DNA from: Alphaproteobacteria bacterium
GTDB taxonomy: Bacteria; Pseudomonadota; Alphaproteobacteria; Rickettsiales; JAIXRX01
Assembly (NCBI GenBank): GCA_027485005.1
Contig: JAIXRX010000149.1
Span: 1-14,167 of the forward strand
Direction of reading: 5' to 3'
Length of the DNA: 14,167 nt
Shown here: piece by piece, positions 8,477 to 14,167 of the stretch
Layout: every line of letters begins with the position of its first letter
How positions within the stretch are numbered: the first letter of the stretch is position 1
Notes under the pieces: generated by a model
What the model was told of the DNA's origin: nothing
Database searches by the model: none
The model's input: only the letters and a program-made list of their open reading frames with translations
Program-made: the position numbers and the translations under genes

Positions 8477-10279
8477 ATGGCGTTACAATATTCAATTGGC
8501 AATAAAATTATGGTGATGGTGATTTTCATCTTCGTCGTTTTCCTGCCGTTGATTCCCGCCACACTCACCTCGGTTTATCTCACACTCGGTGAACGCTACA
8601 GCGATTATATCGTTGCCAAGCCTATGCAAGGCTGGCGCTATATTAAATATCTCTACATGGATTACTACTGGCCAAACCGCAGTCACCCAGGCATCAATAA
8701 CTTCACATTTTTATCCAAAATTTTTGGGCCCTTTATTGGTGGATTTACCTTTAGCGCCATCATGCTCTTCTGGCTTCGCGCGCCACTGATTGATTTCCGC
8801 CCCTTCGAGAAAAAAGAAACCGTGCATGGGGATGCCCACTGGGCCACAGAGGGTGAAATTAAAAAAGCAAAATTACGTGCAAAGAAAGGCCTTTTACTCG
8901 GGCGTACTGGCAAGAACGACTATTTAATTGCCGATGATTTTCAGCATGTTTTACTTTTTGCTCCAACCGGTTCGGGTAAAGGTGTGGGCTTTGTAATCCC
9001 TAATCTATTATTCTGGGAAAACTCTGTGGTGTGCCACGATATTAAACTGGAAAACTACGAACTTTGCAGTGGTTGGCGCGCCAGCCAAGGCCAAGAGGTA
9101 TTTGTGTGGAACCCAGCAGATCCTGACGGTAACACGCATTGCTATAATCCGCTCGACTGGATTAGTTCGAAATCTGGACAGATGGTGGATGACGTACAAA
9201 AAATCTGTAACCTTATTTTACCTGAACAGGAATTCTGGCAAAACGAGGCACGCTCATTACTGCTTGGTGTGATTCTGTACCTCTTTGCGGTGCCAGACAA
9301 GCTCTGCTCATTTGGCGAAGTAGTGCGTACCATGCGCTCAGACGATGTGGTCTATTCCCTTGCGGTGGTACTGGACACGATTGGGAAAAAGATCCACCCC
9401 GTTTCCTACATGAACATTGCCGCCTTCTTACAAAAAGCCGACAAAGAGCGTTCAGGCGTGGTTTCAACGCTCAACTCCGGCCTCGAGCTTTGGGCCAACC
9501 CGCTGATTGACACTGCGACCGCTACGTCTGATTTTAGCTTCATGGATTTGAAGAAAAAGAAAATGACTGTTTATTGCGGCGTGACCCCAGACAACTTGAA
9601 ACGTTTGGAACCGTTGCTCAAAGTATTCTATCAGCAAGCGGCCGACTTTTTAACCCGTTGGATGCCCCGCAAAGACGAGCCATTTGGCGTGCTGTTCTTG
9701 ATGGATGAGTTTCCAACGCTCGGGGAAATGGAGATGTTCAAATCGGGCATCGCTTACTTCCGCGGATATCGCGTGAAATTATTTTTGATTACGCAAGATA
9801 CCCAGCAGCTCAAAGGGATTTATGAAGAAGCGGGCATGAACTCGTTCCTTTCCAACGCCTACTACCGTATCACTTATGCAGCGAACAATATCGACACTGC
9901 AAACATGATTTCGCAGCTGATCGGCAATAAAACGGTGAAGCAGGAATCGCACAACATGCCGAAATTCTTTGACCTTAACCCTGGTTCACGTACCAAGAGT
10001 ATTTCGGAAACGCAGCGTGCCTTGCTACTGCCGCAAGAGGTGATCACCCTGCCACGTGACGAACAGATTTTGCTTATCGAATCCAGCCCACCGATTAAAA
10101 CAAAAAAGATTTTCTATTTCCAAGACAAATTTTTCACCAAGCGCTTGCTGCCGAAAACACCTGTGCCAGTACAAGAGCCATATGACCCACGCAAGAAACG
10201 CAAAATTGTGAAACGCAATATGCCAGAAAGCATGGAGCCAACAGGCGATTCTGGCAGCGATGTTCCTGCGACTACCTAG
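8477..10279 (+). CDS. virD4: VirD4 family type IV coupling protein
   Basis: The coupling protein recruits substrates and feeds them to the T4SS channel. It has 600 residues. Two membrane helices (about 10-36 and 79-101) flank a small periplasmic loop. Then comes the cytoplasmic ATPase with Walker A APTGSGKG (162-169) and Walker B VLFLMDEFPTLG (405-416, with D410 and E411). LITQDTQQLKGIY (437-449) is the usual sensor region. The C-terminal tail is basic then acidic (RKKRKIVKR at 572-580, ending SDVPATT) and may carry substrate-specific contacts. It lies 37 bases after virB11 with AGGAG at 8460-8464, and is the last gene of the T4SS block. Adjacency of virD4 to virB11 is the rickettsial-type arrangement. 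No relaxase gene is nearby. Confidence 0.96.
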   Translation: MALQYSIGNKIMVMVIFIFVVFLPLIPATLTSVYLTLGERYSDYIVAKPMQGWRYIKYLYMDYYWPNRSHPGINNFTFLSKIFGPFIGGFTFSAIMLFWLRAPLIDFRPFEKKETVHGDAHWATEGEIKKAKLRAKKGLLLGRTGKNDYLIADDFQHVLLFAPTGSGKGVGFVIPNLLFWENSVVCHDIKLENYELCSGWRASQGQEVFVWNPADPDGNTHCYNPLDWISSKSGQMVDDVQKICNLILPEQEFWQNEARSLLLGVILYLFAVPDKLCSFGEVVRTMRSDDVVYSLAVVLDTIGKKIHPVSYMNIAAFLQKADKERSGVVSTLNSGLELWANPLIDTATATSDFSFMDLKKKKMTVYCGVTPDNLKRLEPLLKVFYQQAADFLTRWMPRKDEPFGVLFLMDEFPTLGEMEMFKSGIAYFRGYRVKLFLITQDTQQLKGIYEEAGMNSFLSNAYYRITYAANNIDTANMISQLIGNKTVKQESHNMPKFFDLNPGSRTKSISETQRALLLPQEVITLPRDEQILLIESSPPIKTKKIFYFQDKFFTKRLLPKTPVPVQEPYDPRKKRKIVKRNMPESMEPTGDSGSDVPATT

Positions 10280-10293
10280 CGTTGTATTTGTTT

Positions 10294-10310
10294 TTGGCAT
10301 AAGATTTGCA
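10294..10310 (+). promoter_or_regulatory. Sigma-54 (-24/-12) promoter upstream of the chemoreceptor-like gene
   Basis: TTGGCATAAGATTTGCA matches the sigma-54 consensus YTGGCACG-N4-TTGCW except for T-A instead of C-G after TGGCA. The GG (10296-10297) and GC (10308-10309) are separated by exactly ten bases, as required. Transcription would start near 10321, about 37 bases before the GTG start. An alternative sigma-70 reading (TTGGCA, 17-base spacer, TATTTT) overlaps it. The second, better match upstream of amt makes the sigma-54 reading more credible. Confidence 0.7.
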
Positions 10311-10357
10311 GATTGTTATTTTTCAAATAGCAAAAAATTAAACAGGAGAATATTCAC

Positions 10358-11422
10358 GTGCCACGCTTGCTTCAACAGTTGATAAACACCATCAAAGATG
10401 ATGTGACCAAATTCGCAAAAACCAACGAAGATATTGCGGGCCAAACCAACTTGCTGGCACTTAACGCGACCATTGAGGCGGCACGTACTGGTGAGGCAGG
10501 AAGAGGCTTTGCGGTAGTCGCACAAGAAGTCAAAACACTTGCCAAACAAGCGAAAGAAAATTCTGAACAATTCCGCAACATGGTGATTCGCCGCGTGCAA
10601 ACGGGTATCGATTTAACGGAAACGCTTGTACAAGAAGTAGAAGGGAATCGTCTGACTGACATTGCGCAAACACTTGTGCAGATTATTGTACGTAACTTGT
10701 TTGAACGTACCGCAGATGTGCGTTGGTGGGCGACAGACGATGCGTTTTATAAATGCCTCGAAAACCCAACGCCTGAAGCTGTGGCTTTTGCAACCAAGCG
10801 TTTGGGGGTGATCAATCAATTCTACACTATCTATATGAATTTAGTGCTGGCAGACAAAAATGGCAAAGTAGTTGCGGTTTCAAAACCCGCCTCTTTCCCT
10901 AAATCACTGACTGGCTCGGTGGCCACATTACCTTGGTTTACGGGGGCCTTAGCCACCAAATCAGGAGAAGATTATGTCGTGGACGATGTTCATAATTGCG
11001 CTATGCACGACAACCAGCCCACCGCTGTTTACTCCACCGCAGTGCGCCGTGGCGGCGATATGAGCGGCGAAATTCTCGGCGTACTCGGTGTGTATTTTGA
11101 CTGGCCTTCTCAGGCGCGCTCTATTGTCTGCGATGAACCCACCCTCAGTGTAGAGGAAAAATCTCGTACGCGAGTTCTTTTACTCGACAACCAGCATCGT
11201 ATTATTGCTAGCTCTGATGGCATGGGCATGTACACCCATGTGACCATTGAAACCAAAAATCAGCAACGCGGCAGCTATTATAATTCTGACGGCCAAATTG
11301 TGGCCTTTGCTCGCACCCTTGGTTATGAGCAATATGACGGATTGGGTTGGTATGGTTGCATTATTCAAAAGCCTATTCCAAAGGAACAGATTTTGGCTGA
11401 GCTGACTCATTTGCTCAAATAA
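10358..11422 (+). CDS. Soluble chemoreceptor-like protein: N-terminal MCP hairpin tip, C-terminal Cache-like sensor
   Basis: The protein has 354 residues and no signal peptide or membrane helix. Residues about 5-95 are helical and contain the most conserved part of chemoreceptors, the CheA/CheW-contacting hairpin tip (IAGQTNLLALNATIEAART, then GEAGRGFAVVAQEVKTLAKQ, about 26-64). Only about 25 residues precede it, so the methylation helices and HAMP domain are absent. A linker region follows (about 96-155), then a Cache-like sensor: LVLADKNGKVVAVS (162-175), PWFTGALATKSGEDYVVDD (192-210), VYSTAVRRGG (224-233), GVLGVYFDW (241-249) and a second module from TRVLLLDNQHRIIASSDG (271-288) to about 340. 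The GTG start is supported by AGGAGA at 10344-10349 and an in-frame TAG at 10328, so the short N terminus is real. It probably senses a small molecule in the cytoplasm and acts on a chemotaxis-type kinase complex. The ligand is unknown. It sits between virD4 and amt. Confidence 0.8.
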   Translation: MPRLLQQLINTIKDDVTKFAKTNEDIAGQTNLLALNATIEAARTGEAGRGFAVVAQEVKTLAKQAKENSEQFRNMVIRRVQTGIDLTETLVQEVEGNRLTDIAQTLVQIIVRNLFERTADVRWWATDDAFYKCLENPTPEAVAFATKRLGVINQFYTIYMNLVLADKNGKVVAVSKPASFPKSLTGSVATLPWFTGALATKSGEDYVVDDVHNCAMHDNQPTAVYSTAVRRGGDMSGEILGVLGVYFDWPSQARSIVCDEPTLSVEEKSRTRVLLLDNQHRIIASSDGMGMYTHVTIETKNQQRGSYYNSDGQIVAFARTLGYEQYDGLGWYGCIIQKPIPKEQILAELTHLLK

Positions 11423-11439
11423 ATTTTGCTTAATTTTTA

Positions 11440-11449
11440 GGCATATGCC
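11440..11449 (+). repeat. Perfect 10-bp palindrome GGCATATGCC upstream of amt
   Basis: GGCATATGCC is self-complementary and lies about 90 bases upstream of the amt -24 element, a normal distance for an enhancer-binding activator site. Several TGCA tetramers follow (for example 11462-11465, 11481-11484, 11506-11509, 11515-11518). None forms a full 17-base NtrC site (TGCAC-N7-GTGCA). It is recorded as a possible regulatory site only. Confidence 0.25.
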
Positions 11450-11536
11450 GCCCAAAATCTGTGCATGCGCTTTCTTTTTATGCAACTATTGATTGCTACA
11501 TTTTTTGCAATCCCTGCATTTGACCTGAATTGAACA

Positions 11537-11553
11537 TTGGCACGACATTTGCT
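11537..11553 (+). promoter_or_regulatory. Sigma-54 (-24/-12) promoter of the ammonium transporter gene
   Basis: TTGGCACGACATTTGCT agrees with the sigma-54 consensus YTGGCACG-N4-TTGCW at every defined base. The GG (11539-11540) and GC (11551-11552) have the required ten-base separation. Transcription would start near 11564, about 40 bases before the amt ATG. Sigma-54 control with NtrC is the established mode of amtB regulation under nitrogen limitation, so position and target gene agree. Confidence 0.9.
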
Positions 11554-11603
11554 CATTGTTGTCCTTCAGAAAACATTGTCAAAAAAACAGGAGTATCTAT
11601 CTC

Positions 11604-12941
11604 ATGACCACGTTACGTCACCTTTCGTTTGCATCGGCAGCGTTGGCCACCTTGGCCTTTGCTAGCTGTGCTTTTGCGCAAGACGCTGCTCCGGCCGTTG
11701 CCGATAAAGGCGATACTGCGTGGATGCTAATTTCTTCCATTCTTGTCTTGATGATGAGCTTGCCAGGTCTTGCCCTTTTCTACGGCGGCCTAGTACATAA
11801 AGACAACGTGCTTTCTACCCTCATGCAAACCTTTGTGGTGGCTGCCACAGTCGGTCTTGTCTGGCCATTGCTTGGCTACACTATAGCTTTCAGCGAAGGC
11901 AGTGCTTGGCTTGGTGGTTTTGATAAAATCTTCTTAAATGGCATTGGCAAAGACACGCTGACTGGAACCATCCCTGAAACTGTCTTTGTGATGTTCCAAA
12001 TGACATTTGCTATCATCACCACTGCGATTTTGGTGGGTGCTGTGGCTGATCGCATTAAATTCTCCGCCGTGGTTGTTTTCTCGGTCGTGTGGGTCGTTGC
12101 CGTATATAGCCCGATTGCTCACTGGGTGTGGGGTCCGGGTGGTGTCATTGGTGGCCTTGGCTTGCAAGGCTATGCAGGCTTGTTCGGCTTCGGCACCGCG
12201 CTTGATTTTGCAGGCGGCACCGTAGTGCATATTAGCTCAGGCGTGGCAGGTCTTGTGGCGGCATTGGTCATGGGCAAATCACTGCCAAAACAACAATCCA
12301 CCTCTAATAACCTCATCCTTAGCGTCATGGGTGCTGCGTTGTTGTGGGTGGGCTGGTTTGGTTTCAATGCAGGCTCGGCGGTTTCTGCCAATGGCCTCGC
12401 TGGTATGGCTATGCTGGTCACCAATAGTTCAGCTGCCGCTGCCATGCTAACATGGCTGTTGCTGGAATGGGCGCTGAAAGGCAAACCAAGCGTCGTCGGC
12501 GCTATTTCTGGCGTGGTCGCTGGATTGGTAGCCATCACACCTGCGGCTGGTTTTGTGACCTTCGCTTCCTCTATCTTCATCGGTATAGGTGGCGCTTTGG
12601 CCTGCTACTTCGCAGTCTCTTTTGTGAAAACCAAATTAGGCTACGACGATTCTCTGGATGCTTTCGGTATTCACGGTGTTGGTGGTATCGTTGGTGCGAT
12701 TCTTACCGGCGTCTTTGCATCGGCAGAGGTTGGTGGCGTGTCTGGCATGCTGGAAGGCAATGGCAATCAAGTGATTGCACAAATTATCGGCGTGCTAGTG
12801 ACCGTGATTTATGCGGGCGCTGGTACTTACATTATTCTCAAAATTCTAGACGCTGTGATGGGCTTACGTGTGAGCAAAGAGATCGAAAAATCCGGTCTGG
12901 ATCTTGCGCTGCATGGTGAAGAGGTGAGCGTCTATAAATAG
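11604..12941 (+). CDS. amtB: Amt/AmtB family ammonium transporter
   Basis: This is an inner-membrane trimeric channel for ammonium uptake. It has 445 residues with the ATG at 11604, chosen for AGGAG at 11589-11593. A TTG at 11556 lies upstream of the predicted transcription start and is ruled out. A signal peptide ends at about AFA-QDA (23-28), as in other bacterial Amt proteins, followed by about eleven membrane helices. By alignment to E. coli AmtB, the functional residues are present: Phe gate F131 and F135, W176 in the recruitment site, D201, the twin histidines H209 (GGTVVHISSG) and H357 (AFGIHGVGG), and F254/S258 (WFGFNAGSA). The C-terminal cytoplasmic tail that binds GlnK is present (about 418-445). 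No glnK gene adjoins it in this window; the chemoreceptor-like gene occupies the upstream place. Confidence 0.97.
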   Translation: MTTLRHLSFASAALATLAFASCAFAQDAAPAVADKGDTAWMLISSILVLMMSLPGLALFYGGLVHKDNVLSTLMQTFVVAATVGLVWPLLGYTIAFSEGSAWLGGFDKIFLNGIGKDTLTGTIPETVFVMFQMTFAIITTAILVGAVADRIKFSAVVVFSVVWVVAVYSPIAHWVWGPGGVIGGLGLQGYAGLFGFGTALDFAGGTVVHISSGVAGLVAALVMGKSLPKQQSTSNNLILSVMGAALLWVGWFGFNAGSAVSANGLAGMAMLVTNSSAAAAMLTWLLLEWALKGKPSVVGAISGVVAGLVAITPAAGFVTFASSIFIGIGGALACYFAVSFVKTKLGYDDSLDAFGIHGVGGIVGAILTGVFASAEVGGVSGMLEGNGNQVIAQIIGVLVTVIYAGAGTYIILKILDAVMGLRVSKEIEKSGLDLALHGEEVSVYK

Positions 12942-12971
12942 TTACTTCGGTTGACTGCCTGAAGCACTTTA

Positions 12972-13004
12972 CCCCCTTTCTGGAAACGGAAAGGGGGATT
13001 TTTT
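12972..13004 (+). terminator. Rho-independent terminator of amt
   Basis: Arms CCCCCTTTC (12972-12980) and GAAAGGGGG (12989-12997) pair perfectly around an eight-base loop, followed by A and six T residues (12999-13004). This is a strong intrinsic terminator for plus-strand transcription. The T-run overlaps the stop codon of the convergent mrp gene (13003-13005). On the minus strand no T-run follows the hairpin, so it would mainly serve amt. Confidence 0.92.
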
Positions 13005-14061
13005 ATACTAGTTTTTCTGCCAGCGCGGTGTAAGCGGCGAGTGATGCTGGTGCTTGGCCACTATCTGCTGCTTGTTGCACCGCTGGTAGCAGCGGAATCT
13101 GGCCCAAGAATGGTACGCTGTATTGCTGCGCGAGTTTCTCGCCCCCACCTGCCCCAAATAGCGCATGGCGCGTGCCATCGGGTGCTTCAAACCAACTCAT
13201 ATTTTCCACTACGCCCAGCACCGGCACATTCACTTTCACAAACATCTCCAGCGCCTTGGCAGCATCCATCGTCGCGACCTCTTGCGGCGTCGTTACCATC
13301 AACGCACCTGCCAGCGGTACTTGCTGCACTAAGCTCAAATGAATGTCGCTAGTGCCAGGTGGCATATCAATTAACAGCACATCCAGTGGTGTTTCCACTA
13401 TGCCCCAACGCGCTTGGCGCAGCATTTGTTGTAAGGCTTTGGTTACTTGGGGGCCACGCCAAATGACGGCCGTATTCTCACCCGCAATCAACCCCATCGA
13501 AAGGCACGCAATGCCCTCCGTGCTTAGCAGCGGCACCAGCTGGCCATCCAACACTTGCGGTTGGCCATGTACATCCAACATGCGCGGCATGCTCGCGCCA
13601 TGAATGTCCGCATCTAAAATCCCCACGCGCTTGCCTTGTGCTGCCAGCGCGCGCGCCAAATTCACCGTGGTCGTAGACTTTCCCACCCCACCCTTGCCAG
13701 ATGCCACGGCAATGATACGCGCTACATACGGCAAAGGCTGCACATTCCAACTCGCGGCCTTTTTCGGCGTGCTACTTACCGGTGCGGCCACTTCTTCGGT
13801 CGTCTCACGGCTGGCGGTCATCACCGCGCGCACTTGCGTTACTGTTGGTAAAGCGGCCACTGCTGCCTCGCATTGCTGGCGTACCACTTCCATCATGTCT
13901 TTTTCGGCGGCATCAATCGTCAGCATAAAACCCACTTTACCGCCCTCAATCACCACGCCACTAATACGCCCCGCCGCTACCACATTGGTGTTCGTCGCGG
14001 GGTCGCGCACCGCAGAAAGCGCCTTTAAAATCTTGGCTTGGCTTAACGTTGAAAAAAACAT
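13003..14061 (-). CDS. mrp: Mrp/ApbC/NBP35 family iron-sulfur cluster carrier ATPase
   Basis: This is a cytoplasmic P-loop protein that carries Fe-S clusters to target proteins. It has 352 residues. The N-terminal MIP18/DUF59-type domain (about 5-85) includes AVRDPATNTNVVAAGRI. A short Ala/Pro/Thr-rich linker (about 86-108) follows, then the ParA/MinD-type ATPase: deviant Walker A SGKGGVGKST (121-130), GILDADIHGASMPRM (147-161), and Walker B LLIDMPPGTSD (229-239). The Cys-x-x-Cys that many Mrp proteins carry after ENMS is absent: the segment reads ENMSWFEAPDGTRHALFG (286-303). I recall the same loss in other alphaproteobacterial Mrp proteins, so this is a lineage trait rather than damage. The start has AAGGG (complement of 14071-14075) nine bases upstream. 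It is convergent with amt and divergent from the next gene. Confidence 0.95.
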   Translation of the reverse strand: MFFSTLSQAKILKALSAVRDPATNTNVVAAGRISGVVIEGGKVGFMLTIDAAEKDMMEVVRQQCEAAVAALPTVTQVRAVMTASRETTEEVAAPVSSTPKKAASWNVQPLPYVARIIAVASGKGGVGKSTTTVNLARALAAQGKRVGILDADIHGASMPRMLDVHGQPQVLDGQLVPLLSTEGIACLSMGLIAGENTAVIWRGPQVTKALQQMLRQARWGIVETPLDVLLIDMPPGTSDIHLSLVQQVPLAGALMVTTPQEVATMDAAKALEMFVKVNVPVLGVVENMSWFEAPDGTRHALFGAGGGEKLAQQYSVPFLGQIPLLPAVQQAADSGQAPASLAAYTALAEKLV

Positions 14062-14073
14062 GGTCGGTTTCCC

Positions 14074-14102
14074 TTGAAATGATGGATGGGCTGCACCATA
14101 TT
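14074..14102 (+). promoter_or_regulatory. Possible sigma-70-type promoter of the rightmost gene
   Basis: TTGAAA (14074-14079, five of six to TTGACA), a 17-base spacer, and CATATT (14097-14102, four of six to TATAAT) lie in the 74-base gap between the divergent genes. Transcription would begin near 14109, giving a leader of about 27 bases. It partly overlaps the mrp ribosome binding site on the opposite strand. Confidence 0.4.
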
Positions 14103-14135
14103 CTCTTCAGTCTAAGTATCAAGCAAGGAGATAAC

Positions 14136-14167
14136 ATGGCGTGGGGTGATGAACCGGGCAAAAGCCC
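14136..14167 (+). CDS. 5' end of a gene, possibly hflK (partial)
   Basis: An ATG at 14136 is preceded by a strong AAGGAG (14125-14130, five bases away). It reads M-A-W-G-D-E-P-G-K-S-P to the window edge. Alphaproteobacterial HflK proteins often begin with a similar Trp/Gly/Asp-rich stretch, and from memory hflK-hflC commonly lies beside mrp in this class. HflK is a membrane stomatin-like partner of the FtsH protease. Eleven residues cannot prove the identity; that a real gene starts here is well supported. Confidence 0.5.
   Translation, partial: MAWGDEPGKS

Noticed and set aside
10187..10216. Basic stretch PRKKRKIVKR in VirD4 resembling a eukaryotic nuclear localisation signal
   Set aside because: VirD4 is an inner-membrane coupling protein and is not expected to enter a host nucleus. 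Basic tails are common in this family, so the resemblance is probably chance.
10294..10322. Sigma-70 reading (TTGGCA, 17 bases, TATTTT) upstream of the chemoreceptor-like gene
   Set aside because: It is possible, but the overlapping sigma-54 match is better and is mirrored upstream of amt.
11556..11603. Upstream TTG start for the Amt protein
   Set aside because: It lies before the predicted sigma-54 transcription start and would bury the signal peptide. The ATG at 11604 has a proper ribosome binding site.
12170..12580. 136-codon minus-strand open frame within amt
   Set aside because: It is antisense to conserved Amt coding sequence, is low in complexity, and lacks a ribosome site.
12452..12919. 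Long open stretch in another forward frame within amt
   Set aside because: It is rich in Trp, Arg and Cys, has no ribosome site of note, and overlaps a certain gene in full. It is a composition effect.
13604..14077. 157-codon open frame on the plus strand opposite mrp
   Set aside because: It is entirely antisense to a well-supported gene and shows no recognisable motif.
1..14167. Search by eye for CRISPR arrays, tRNA or rRNA genes, insertion sequences and long direct repeats
   Set aside because: None was seen. The window is filled by the coding genes listed and short intergenic gaps.

Overview
The window looks like chromosomal DNA from an alphaproteobacterium. GC appears moderate (upper 40s percent by eye, not counted) and coding is dense. 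It carries most of a P-type (VirB/VirD4) type IV secretion system (T4SS), followed by nitrogen-related and housekeeping genes. The gene order virB4-virB6 then virB8-virB9-virB10-virB11-virD4, with virD4 directly after virB11 and no virB5 in the window, is the order known from the rvh systems of Rickettsiales and relatives. A chemoreceptor-type protein and two strong sigma-54 promoters argue against a highly reduced obligate intracellular genome. A deep-branching or free-living alphaproteobacterium is a better guess, but the sequence alone does not fix the order.

Region 1 (1-4440) holds a probable 3' tip of virB3, then virB4 and virB6, the last two overlapping by ATGA. Region 2 (4441-4546) is a regulatory seam: a hairpin followed by a hyphenated palindrome that overlaps an extended -10 promoter. 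Region 3 (4547-10279) is a tight run of virB8, virB9, virB10, virB11 and virD4. The window contains no virB1, virB2, virB5, virB7 or relaxase gene. Protein translocation is therefore a more likely role than self-transfer, unless missing parts lie elsewhere.

Region 4 (10280-12998) is a nitrogen module. It has a 354-residue protein with a chemoreceptor hairpin tip at its N terminus and a Cache-like sensor region at its C terminus, with no membrane segment. An Amt ammonium transporter follows. Each gene has its own -24/-12 (sigma-54) promoter; the amt one matches the consensus at every defined base and the other differs at two. The two genes are probably induced together under nitrogen limitation.

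Region 5 (13003-14167) has an Mrp/ApbC Fe-S carrier ATPase on the minus strand, convergent with amt and sharing its terminator. Divergent from it is the first 11 codons of what may be hflK.

The most unusual item is the inverted, soluble, minimal chemoreceptor-like protein tied to the ammonium transporter by matching sigma-54 promoters. Next is the virB6/virB8 seam, which falls where the two rvh gene blocks are separated in Rickettsiales.
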